Source: Thermoproteota archaeon (GTDB lineage: Archaea; Thermoproteota; Korarchaeia; Korarchaeales; Korarchaeaceae). From it: DNA of 5,837 nt. The DNA lies in NCBI GenBank assembly GCA_011042755.1, contig DRBY01000083.1, positions 1 through 5,837 of the forward strand, written 5' to 3'. The translations under genes and the position numbers were made by a program. Below are positions 1-5,221 of this stretch, in pieces (positions within the stretch are counted from its first letter, which is position 1; every line of letters starts with the position of its first letter). The notes under the pieces were generated by a model that was not told the DNA's origin, searched no databases, and worked only from the letters and a program-made list of their open reading frames with translations.

Positions 1-50
1 GGGAGCGGATCTTAAGTCCGCCGCCTTTGACCTGGCTCGGCCACCCCCGC
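1..50 (-). tRNA. tRNA-Leu(UAA), 5' portion, cut by the window start
   Basis: Read on the minus strand from position 50 towards 1, the sequence is the front part of a tRNA. A 7-base acceptor strand GCGGGGG (50-44) is followed by T8 and G9. The D arm comes next, with GCC pairing to GGC around a loop containing the conserved GG. After one spacer base there is a perfect 5-bp anticodon stem, GCGGA with TCCGC. The 7-base loop is CTTAAGA, with T at position 33 and anticodon TAA, which reads UUA leucine codons. Four bases (TCCC) of a probable long variable arm, expected for a class II leucine tRNA, remain before the edge. No intron follows the anticodon. The T arm and 3' acceptor strand lie outside the window, so acceptor pairing cannot be checked. 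The gene is divergent from the ATP synthase operon. Confidence 0.9.
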
Positions 51-72
51 CCGTGAAAGGGGCCTCCCCGCA

Positions 73-80
73 CTTATATA
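73..80. promoter_or_regulatory. TATA-like box, candidate shared promoter for tRNA-Leu and the atp operon
   Basis: CTTATATA on the + strand (TATATAAG on the minus strand) is the only AT-rich stretch in an otherwise GC-rich 66-base intergenic region (51-116). Its centre lies about 26-27 bases upstream of the tRNA 5' nucleotide at 50, the classic archaeal TATA-to-start distance. Read the other way, it predicts an atp transcript start near 103-106, just ahead of the first gene. I see no convincing purine-rich BRE on either side, so the preferred direction cannot be decided from sequence. The location is seen; use in both directions is inferred. Confidence 0.6.
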
Positions 81-102
81 GGTTAGCGACTCAGGGAGCG
101 CG

Positions 103-116
103 CCGAGCCGCCTCGG
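103..116 (+). other. Small hairpin at the predicted 5' end of the atp mRNA
   Basis: CCGAG (103-107) can pair with CTCGG (112-116) around the 4-base loop CCGC. If transcription starts near 103-106, this would be the very 5' end of the message. The 3' arm overlaps the first bases of the GGGTG ribosome binding site for atpF (115-119), so the hairpin could damp initiation. In a GC-rich region a 5-bp stem can easily arise by chance, and a start inside the stem would abolish it. Confidence 0.3.
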
Positions 117-119
117 GTG
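115..119 (+). promoter_or_regulatory. Ribosome binding site that favours the TTG start of atpF
   Basis: GGGTG at 115-119 contains the GGTG core seen before most other genes here, and leaves 6 bases before TTG at 126. The longer frame would start with the GTG at 117, which lies inside this motif and has no Shine-Dalgarno sequence of its own. The matching geometry supports 126 as the real start. Confidence 0.55.
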
Positions 120-125
120 TCAAGA

Positions 126-467
126 TTGAGCGAGGGCAGGACGGAGGAGATCCCCCTAGCTGTGGTGGACAATGAGATCTTAGCTCTTGGATTTGAGATG
201 GTGGGCGTGAGAGCCAGGGTCATCAGGGGACGGAAGAGCCTGCTGGAATTCTTCAGGGAGCACGAGCGGAGCTTGCCTCACGTGGTATTCGTTAACGAGA
301 GGGTCTTCGAAGAGATCGAATCTTACCGGACTGACCTCCTGAGGAAGGGAAAGCTCAAACCTGTGTTCGCAGTGGTTCCAGACCTGGAGAAGCCCAGGGG
401 GGTCAGGCTCCGTCAGCTGAGGGAACTCCTTCTGAGGGCCCTCGGGACGGAGGAACTCAAGATATAG
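126..467 (+). CDS. atpF: A-type ATP synthase subunit F
   Basis: Subunit F is a small soluble protein that binds subunit D in the rotating central stalk and can modulate ATP hydrolysis. At 113 residues it fits the usual length of about 100. The N-terminal segment, residues 11-28 (LAVVDNEILALGFEMVGV), matches the family opening: a strand, an acidic turn, then LGF..xGV. A middle stretch, HVVFVNERVFEEI (residues 52-64), corresponds to the strand and helix where the family has its I-I-L-I-T-E motif. PVFAVVPD (79-86) matches the P-v-v-x-I-P-d segment, and the end (LRELLLRALG) matches the C-terminal helix. The start is set at TTG 126 because of GGGTG at 115-119; GTG at 117 would add three residues. 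It is the first gene of the operon and is followed 13 bases later by atpH. Placing F at the head is unusual compared with euryarchaeal operons. Function by family is confident; the exact start is less so. Confidence 0.88.
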   Translation: MSEGRTEEIPLAVVDNEILALGFEMVGVRARVIRGRKSLLEFFREHERSLPHVVFVNERVFEEIESYRTDLLRKGKLKPVFAVVPDLEKPRGVRLRQLRELLLRALGTEELKI

Positions 468-480
468 GGGGTGAATTTGC

Positions 481-780
481 GTGCCTAGGCTCATAGAGGT
501 TGTCCTGAGAACGGAGGAGGAAGCCCGTAGAATCCTTGAGGAGGCTGAGAGAGAGGCGGAGAAGATCCTCAGGGAGGCCGAGGAAGAGCGGGAGCGTATC
601 CTGAGGGAGGCTAGAGAGGCAAGCGTCGAAGTGCAGGTTAGAGGAGATGTGGAGAGGGAGATCTCTGAGATCCTCGAGAGGGCAAAGCGTGAGGCGGAGG
701 AGCTGGAGAGGAGAGCTCTGCAGAACATGGAGAAGGCTGTGGATTACATACTGAAGGAGGTGCTTGGGGTTGGTGGCTGA
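481..780 (+). CDS. atpH: A-type ATP synthase subunit H (peripheral stalk, G/H family)
   Basis: A 99-residue, highly charged, almost entirely helical protein with no membrane segment. Subunit H pairs with the N-terminal part of subunit E to form the peripheral stalk that holds A3B3 against the membrane a subunit. The sequence shows a long coiled coil, roughly residues 12-48. Three back-to-back 11-residue units of pattern E-x-x-x-I-L-x-E-A-x-x occupy residues 14-46, the hendecad repeat known from A-ATPase stators. After a break near VQVRGD (51-56) a second helix covers about 57-95. GTG at 481 is chosen because GGGGTGA (468-474) lies 6 bases upstream; the TTG at 477 is out of frame and meets a stop at 486. 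Its end overlaps the atpE start by 11 bases. Coiled coils are weakly diagnostic alone, but size, repeat and position directly before atpE make the assignment firm. Confidence 0.85.
   Translation: MPRLIEVVLRTEEEARRILEEAEREAEKILREAEEERERILREAREASVEVQVRGDVEREISEILERAKREAEELERRALQNMEKAVDYILKEVLGVGG
520..618 (+). repeat. Three tandem 33-base (11-residue) units inside atpH
   Basis: Units at 520-552, 553-585 and 586-618 encode EARRILEEAER, EAEKILREAEE and ERERILREARE. The I-L-x-E-A core is identical in phase in all three, while the DNA has drifted at many third positions and in Arg codon choice. This is a protein-level hendecad repeat that gives a right-handed coiled coil in the stator, not a recent DNA duplication. 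Confidence 0.8.
756..762 (+). promoter_or_regulatory. Ribosome binding site within atpH that sets the atpE start
   Basis: GGAGGTG at 756-762, inside the last codons of atpH, leaves 7 bases before TTG at 770 and only 1 base before the upstream in-frame TTG at 764. The second spacing is too short for initiation, so 770 (or GTG at 773, spacing 10) is the better start. Confidence 0.65.
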
Positions 781-1396
781 GATCAGAGAGGAGGACGCTG
801 TGGTCGCTGCCCTCCTCGAACTGGCCAGGAGGAGGGCAGAGGACAAAGTGGAAGAGGCCAGGGCTCGAGCTCAAGAGATAATTGAAGAGGCAAAGAGAGA
901 GGCGGAGCGAATACTCGCCGCCAGAAGGGAGAAGGCCCTTCGCGAGATGGAAGAAGAGATCAGCAGGCGAAAGAGCGCGGCGGAGGTAGAGGCTAGAAAG
1001 CTCATCATGGATGTCAAGGCTCGCTACGTGGGGGAGGCCATCGAGAAGGCCAGAGAGATGCTACACGACATCGTCGCGGGGAGGGATTCTAGGTTCAACT
1101 ACGCGGAGGTCTTGGAGAGGCTGGCAGAGGAGGCCGTTAAGGGCCTGGGATCTGATGAGGTCTACCTTATGGGAAGAGAAGCCGACAGGCAGCTACTGGA
1201 GCAGATCGCAGAGAGGCTGTCTAGCAAGCTGGGCGTAAAGGTTAGAGTGGACGACAACCCCATACGCACGGTGGGAGGCGTCGTGGCGAGGGATGCGCAG
1301 GATAGGAGGAGGTTCTACAACACGCTCGAGGGCAGGCTGAGGGATGTCCAAGAGACTAAGATTCACGAGATATCCGACATCCTGTTTGGGAGGTGA
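770..1396 (+). CDS. atpE: A-type ATP synthase subunit E (peripheral stalk)
   Basis: Subunit E is the other half of each stator: a long N-terminal helix that coils with subunit H, and a globular C-terminal domain that grips the top of A3B3. With 208 residues it is close to the family norm of about 190-210. Residues 6 to about 98 are continuous charged helix with 11-residue periodicity (for example EEARARAQEII then EEAKREAERIL). The C-terminal domain, about 108-208, has the family marks: alternating strand/helix, VDDNPI, VGGVVARD (168-175), the near-invariant NTLEGRL (184-190), and a terminal helix ending ISDILFG. The start at TTG 770 follows the GGAGGTG at 756-762; a longer frame from 764 adds two residues. 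It overlaps atpH by 11 bases and its TGA stop lies inside the ribosome binding site for atpA, so translation of E and A is probably coupled. Identification is secure. Confidence 0.92.
   Translation: MVAEIREEDAVVAALLELARRRAEDKVEEARARAQEIIEEAKREAERILAARREKALREMEEEISRRKSAAEVEARKLIMDVKARYVGEAIEKAREMLHDIVAGRDSRFNYAEVLERLAEEAVKGLGSDEVYLMGREADRQLLEQIAERLSSKLGVKVRVDDNPIRTVGGVVARDAQDRRRFYNTLEGRLRDVQETKIHEISDILFGR
1388..1396 (+). promoter_or_regulatory. Ribosome binding site overlapping the atpE stop and setting the atpA start
   Basis: GGGAGGTGA at 1388-1396 is the strongest Shine-Dalgarno match in the window and ends in the TGA stop of atpE. It leaves 5 bases before GTG at 1402. The longer frame begins with GTG at 1393, which is part of the motif itself and therefore an unlikely initiator. 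The tempting ATG at 1400 is out of frame and stops after three codons. Confidence 0.7.
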
Positions 1397-1401
1397 TTGA
1401 T

Positions 1402-3186
1402 GTGGTTGTAGAAGAGTCCGTCGCCGCAGGTGTTGTCTCCCACATCAAGGGACCCATAGTCGTTGCCGATGGGATGAGAGGAGCCAAGATAAGGGAGATA
1501 GTGCTAGTTGGAGAGGAGAAACTCATTGGAGAGATCGTTAGGATCGAGGGAGATCGCGCCGTAATTCAGGTCTACGAGCCAACCAGCGGAATGAGACCGG
1601 GTGAGCCTGTCGAGAGGACTGGTGAGCCCCTGTCTGCAGAGCTGGGCCCTGGGCTGCTTGGCCAGGTCTTGGACGGCCTCGGGAGACCCCTGCCGAAGAT
1701 CGCCGAGATGGTGGGGCCTTTCATAACTAGAGGCATCAAGCTGCCCACACTCCCTAGGGACGTCAAGTGGCACTTCACGCCCACAGCGAAGGTCGGAGAC
1801 AGGGTTGTGCCAGGCGATGTCCTTGGGACGGTTCCTGAGGGGGCCATCACTCACAAGATAATGATCCCACCCACGGTTAGGCCTGGAAGGTTGGTCGAGC
1901 TGGCCAGCGAGGGAGACTACGCAGTTGAAGAGGTAGTGGCGGTGGTGGAGTCCGCTGGAGTCAAGCAGGAAATCAAGATGTACCACAAGTGGCCCGTTAG
2001 ACTTCCTAGGCCGTTCAAGGAGAAGTTGGAGCCCACAATGCTTCTGGTCACAGGTCAGAGGGTAATCGATACGTTCTTCCCAATTGTAAAGGGAGGGGCT
2101 TCCGCCATCCCAGGCGGCTTCGGCACCGGGAAGACCGTTACTCTCCACCAGGTGTCCAAGTGGGCCGACGCCGACGTGGTTGTCTACGTGGGGTGTGGGG
2201 AGAGAGGAAACGAGATGACTGACCTGCTCCAGCACTTCCCGAAGCTTGTAGACCCCAAGACCGGCAGACCCCTGCTCGAGAGGAGCGTCCTCATCGCGAA
2301 CACGAGCAACATGCCGGTCCCAGCAAGGGAGGCCAGCATTTTCATTGGAATCACGTACGCTGAGTACTACAGGGACATGGGGCTTCACGTTGTCCTCACA
2401 GCAGATTCCACAAGTAGGTGGGCGGAGGCGCTTAGGGAGCTCTCCTCAAGGCTTGAGGAGATTCCATCGGAGAGGGGGTTCCCCGCCTACCTGCCGGACT
2501 ACATCGCAGCCTTCTACGAGAGGGCTGGCAGAGTGAGGGTGCTGGGCAATCGTGACGAGACGGGCTCGGTTGCCGTGATAGGCGCAGTCAGCCCCTCAGG
2601 CGGAGACCTCAACGAGCCAGTCACCCAGCACACCATGAGGTACGTCGGAGCTTTCTGGGCTCTCGACAAAGATCTGGCCTTCAAGAGGCACTTCCCGGCG
2701 ATAAACTGGCTGAAGAGCTTCTCAAAATACGTAGGGGAACTCAAGTACTGGTGGATAGAGAACACGGGATACGACATGCTTGAGTACAGAGAGAGAGCTA
2801 TGGAGATCCTGCAGAAAGCTTCAAGCCTTGAGGAGGTTGCGAGAGTCGTGGGAGAGGCGGCGCTAAGCGACGAGAACAGGCTGATCCTGCTGGCGGCCGA
2901 GATGATTAGGGAGGGGTTCCTCGTGCAAAACGCCTACCACGAGGTGGACACCTACTGCTCTCCAAAGAAGCAGGCCCTCTTGCTGAAGACTCTCGTGGAG
3001 TTCTACGACAGGGTTAAGCCTCTGATTGACGCGGGAGTGCCGATCTCCTCGATAAGGGAGATGAGTTCCGTGGGCCTCCTGATGAGGCTGAAGTTCGTGC
3101 CCGAGGACAGGTTTGAAGAAGCCCTGAAAGAGGTCCTCACGAAGCTCGAGACAGAGGCAAGCATGCTCATGGCGGAGGTGAGGTGA
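1402..3186 (+). CDS. atpA: A-type ATP synthase catalytic subunit A
   Basis: Catalytic subunit of the A3B3 head; it interconverts ADP plus phosphate and ATP (EC 7.1.2.2). Its 594 residues fit the family (about 580-600). In order: an N-terminal barrel, about 10-75, with [17 protein letters not shown] and [10 protein letters not shown]; the A-specific non-homologous insert at about 108-185; the P-loop GGFGTGKT at 238-245; GCGERGNEM at 265-273 carrying catalytic Glu267; the Walker B region around [14 protein letters not shown] (334-347) with Asp335; [15 protein letters not shown] (397-411); RHFPAINWL (429-437); and a helical C-terminal domain with [12 protein letters not shown]. The start is placed at GTG 1402, 5 bases after GGGAGGTGA; a frame from 1393 would add three residues. 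Two motifs are unusual: GGFGTGKT replaces the archaeal GPFGSGKT, and DGLGRPL (91-97) replaces DGIQRPL. All catalytic residues I can place are present, so it should be active. It abuts atpB with no gap. No intein is present. Confidence 0.98.
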   Translation: MVVEESVAAGVVSHIKGPIVVADGMRGAKIREIVLVGEEKLIGEIVRIEGDRAVIQVYEPTSGMRPGEPVERTGEPLSAELGPGLLGQVLDGLGRPLPKIAEMVGPFITRGIKLPTLPRDVKWHFTPTAKVGDRVVPGDVLGTVPEGAITHKIMIPPTVRPGRLVELASEGDYAVEEVVAVVESAGVKQEIKMYHKWPVRLPRPFKEKLEPTMLLVTGQRVIDTFFPIVKGGASAIPGGFGTGKTVTLHQVSKWADADVVVYVGCGERGNEMTDLLQHFPKLVDPKTGRPLLERSVLIANTSNMPVPAREASIFIGITYAEYYRDMGLHVVLTADSTSRWAEALRELSSRLEEIPSERGFPAYLPDYIAAFYERAGRVRVLGNRDETGSVAVIGAVSPSGGDLNEPVTQHTMRYVGAFWALDKDLAFKRHFPAINWLKSFSKYVGELKYWWIENTGYDMLEYRERAMEILQKASSLEEVARVVGEAALSDENRLILLAAEMIREGFLVQNAYHEVDTYCSPKKQALLLKTLVEFYDRVKPLIDAGVPISSIREMSSVGLLMRLKFVPEDRFEEALKEVLTKLETEASMLMAEVR

Positions 3187-4596
3187 ATGGCGGCCATCCA
3201 CGGGCTGGCGGTTAAGGGTGTCAAGCTCGTCAAGGGGCCCCTTCTGTTCATGGAGGGAGTCCCCGAGGCCTCGTTTGGAGAGGTCGTCAAGATATTCTCG
3301 GAAGACGGCAGGGAGTGGATAGGCCAAGTCCTCGAGGCAGGGGTTGACGTCACCGTAATTCAGGTGCTGGGAGACACCGAAGGAATCGACTCCGGCGTGA
3401 TCGTCAGGTTCACTGGCGAGACTCTGAAGCTGCCTGTCTCCGAGGAGATGCTCGGGAGAGTGTTCAGCGGATCCGGAGTCCCGATAGACGGCGGTCCACC
3501 TGTTAGAGCAGAGGAGTACAGGGACATCAACGGCGCGCCGATCAACCCGTCCATGAGGGACTACCCAGACGAGTTCGTCGAGACGGGAATCTCCGCGATC
3601 GACGGTATGCTCAGCCTTGTCAGAGGTCAAAAGCTGCCGATATTCTCAGAGTCAGGACTCCCACACAGCCACGTGGCCGCACAGATCGCCAGGCAGGCCG
3701 TGGTGCCTGGCAAGGCCGAGAGGTTCGCAATAGTGTTCGCCGCAATAGGGCTGAAGCACGACGAGGTGCTCTTCTTCAAGAAGCAGTTCGAGGAGTTCGG
3801 CGCGCTGAGCAGGTCGATCTTGTTCCTGAACCTGGCCAACGACCCGGTGATCGAGAGGATAATGACCCCGAGGGTTGCGCTGACTGCAGCTGAGTACCTA
3901 GCCTTCGACCTCGACATGGATGTCCTAGTGATTCTAACGGACATGACCAACTACTGTGAGGCCCTGCGAGAGCTCAGCGCGGCGAGGGAGGAGGTTCCAA
4001 GTAGGAAGGGATACCCTGGTTACATGTACAGCGACCTAGCTAGCATCTACGAGAGGGCCGGGAGGATCAAGGGTAAGACTGGTTCAATAACGCTGATGCC
4101 CATCCTAACCATGCCTGGAGGAGACCTGACCCACCCGATACCGGACCTGACTGGCTACATAACCGAGGGCCAGATCTTCCTAGACTTTGACCTGTTCAAC
4201 AGAGGAATCTATCCCCCGATCAACGTGCTCCCCAGCCTCAGCAGGCTCATGAAGGACGGTGTGGGCAAGGGTAAGACGCGTGAGGATCACATGGAGGTGT
4301 CTAACCAGCTCTACTCCTCCTACAGAGAGGGAACCAAGGCTAGGGAGCTTGTGCAGATCATAGGAGAGGCCGGCCTGAGCAAGAGGGAGAGAACCTACCT
4401 CCGGTTCGCCGACAGGTTCGAGAGGGAGTTCGTGGCCCAAGGCTTCAAGGAGAGAAGGCCGGTAGAGGAGACTCTTGAGATCGCCTGGGACCTTCTCGCC
4501 ATGCTCCCAGAGGCTGAACTCACGAGAATAAGCGACGAGACCATCAGGAAGTACCACCCCAAGCACAGGAGGGAGGTAGAGGCAGAAGCCCGGTGA
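3187..4596 (+). CDS. atpB: A-type ATP synthase subunit B (regulatory nucleotide-binding)
   Basis: Non-catalytic partner of subunit A; it alternates with A in the head and contributes the arginine finger to the catalytic site. The 469 residues match the family (about 460). Visible marks: N-terminal barrel (1-75); INGAPINP and TGISAIDGM (115-141); [16 protein letters not shown] (144-159), the degenerate P-loop equivalent; [10 protein letters not shown] (184-193); [21 protein letters not shown] (251-271) and [18 protein letters not shown] (275-292); [21 protein letters not shown] (309-329); and [13 protein letters not shown] (343-355) with the probable arginine finger Arg353. It is the only gene here with ATG; GGAGGTGA (3174-3181) lies 5 bases upstream, and the ATG directly follows the atpA stop. 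The segment GLPHSH at 157-162 differs from the common GLPHNE. The next gene starts 6 bases after its stop, whose TGA lies in the atpD ribosome binding site. Confidence 0.98.
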   Translation: MAAIHGLAVKGVKLVKGPLLFMEGVPEASFGEVVKIFSEDGREWIGQVLEAGVDVTVIQVLGDTEGIDSGVIVRFTGETLKLPVSEEMLGRVFSGSGVPIDGGPPVRAEEYRDINGAPINPSMRDYPDEFVETGISAIDGMLSLVRGQKLPIFSESGLPHSHVAAQIARQAVVPGKAERFAIVFAAIGLKHDEVLFFKKQFEEFGALSRSILFLNLANDPVIERIMTPRVALTAAEYLAFDLDMDVLVILTDMTNYCEALRELSAAREEVPSRKGYPGYMYSDLASIYERAGRIKGKTGSITLMPILTMPGGDLTHPIPDLTGYITEGQIFLDFDLFNRGIYPPINVLPSLSRLMKDGVGKGKTREDHMEVSNQLYSSYREGTKARELVQIIGEAGLSKRERTYLRFADRFEREFVAQGFKERRPVEETLEIAWDLLAMLPEAELTRISDETIRKYHPKHRREVEAEAR

Positions 4597-4602
4597 GGCG
4601 AG

Positions 4603-5220
4603 TTGTCCTCTAGATCTGTGGGCAGGGTCGTCCCCACCAAGGGCTTTCTGATCAGGCTGAGGGAGAGGGTCTCTTTCCTCGAGAGGGGCGTCGAGGCCCT
4701 TAAGATGAAGAGAGATCAGCTAGTCAAGGAAGCTCAGGCGCTCATAAAGGAGCTGAGGATCAGGGAGGATGCTGAGAAGAAGATGGTGGAGGCCTATGAA
4801 GTGCTCAGGCTAGCCTACGCAACCGCAGGACCTAGGGAAGCTACGAAGGCGGCTCTACTCGCCAAGCCCATGAGAACCAAGATGAGAGTTCGAAGCGTCA
4901 TAGGCGTTGAGGTCCCCGAGATAGAGGTCAAGGAGCTAGAGATAGTGACAACCCCCTCGCTGAATGCGGCCGTAATCGCAGCCGCTGAGAAGTTGGCTGA
5001 AGCTCTAAACGAGATAATCAAGGCAGCCAACGTAGAGGCGAGGTTTGAGAGAATAGCCGAGAGCTTGGCCGAGACCATGCGGAAGGTGAACGCCTTGGAA
5101 AAGCTGGTGATACCTGAGCACAAGGAGATAATCAAGTACATCGAGGAGGTGCTAGAGGAGGAGGGCCTGGAAGAGTTCCTCCGCGTGAAGAAGTACAAGG
5201 CTGTGAAGGGGAGGGAGTAG
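4603..5220 (+). CDS. atpD: A-type ATP synthase subunit D (central shaft)
   Basis: Subunit D is the long coiled-coil axle that turns inside A3B3 and transmits rotation to the membrane ring. The 205 residues fit the family (about 200-220). Residues 7-40 carry the N-terminal signature: VVPTKGFLIRLRERV, then LERGVEALKMKRDQL. A short non-helical middle region, about 88-122, contains the strand-rich VIGVEVPEIEV segment. The C-terminal helix includes RKVNALEKLVIPEHKEIIKYI (160-180), the most conserved part of the family, and LRVKKYKAVK near the end. The TTG start at 4603 is supported by GGTGA at 4592-4596, with a 6-base spacer; this motif contains the atpB stop, suggesting coupled translation. D partners with F, encoded at the head of the operon, and seats in C, encoded next. 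Confidence 0.95.
   Translation: MSSRSVGRVVPTKGFLIRLRERVSFLERGVEALKMKRDQLVKEAQALIKELRIREDAEKKMVEAYEVLRLAYATAGPREATKAALLAKPMRTKMRVRSVIGVEVPEIEVKELEIVTTPSLNAAVIAAAEKLAEALNEIIKAANVEARFERIAESLAETMRKVNALEKLVIPEHKEIIKYIEEVLEEEGLEEFLRVKKYKAVKGRE
5210..5217 (+). promoter_or_regulatory. Purine-rich ribosome binding site for atpC
   Basis: GGAGGGAG at 5210-5217, in the last codons of atpD, leaves 7 bases from its GGAGG core to TTG at 5222. It is the one site here that lacks the GGTG core, but its spacing agrees with the others. Confidence 0.5.
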
Positions 5221-5221
5221 T

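Noticed and set aside
1..50. Plus-strand tRNA reading with a TTA anticodon loop
   Set aside because: The + strand stem-loop has C at position 33 and no matching D or T arm context; the minus strand gives a proper acceptor strand, D arm and U33, so the gene is on the minus strand.
59..69. GGGG-CCT-CCCC inverted repeat between the TATA-like box and the tRNA, as a terminator or operator
   Set aside because: Four G-C pairs with a 3-base loop are expected by chance in this GC-rich spacer, there is no T-run on either strand, and it falls within the presumed core promoter.
180..728. A 182-codon minus-strand open frame opposite atpF and atpH
   Set aside because: Its Ser/Leu-rich translation is the mirror of the Glu/Arg-rich coiled coil on the + strand; it is a shadow frame.
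1011..1238. A 75-codon + strand frame within atpE
   Set aside because: It is an out-of-frame overlap fully inside a conserved gene, rich in Arg, Ser and Trp, with no plausible family.
1400..1411. ATG at 1400 as the start of atpA
   Set aside because: It is out of frame with atpA and reaches TAG after three codons.
1504..2388. A 294-codon open frame on the minus strand inside atpA
   Set aside because: It lies wholly antisense to a clearly conserved catalytic subunit. Its translation has low-complexity, uneven composition with no family motif. Long antisense frames are expected in GC-rich coding DNA.
2863..3630. A 255-codon minus-strand open frame across the atpA/atpB junction
   Set aside because: It is antisense to two conserved genes, its translation shows no domain pattern, and no promoter or ribosome binding site is evident.
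4815..5198. A 127-codon minus-strand frame opposite atpD, rich in Ser and Leu
   Set aside because: It looks membrane-like only because it reads the reverse of a Glu/Lys/Ala-rich helix; subunit D on the + strand explains the region.
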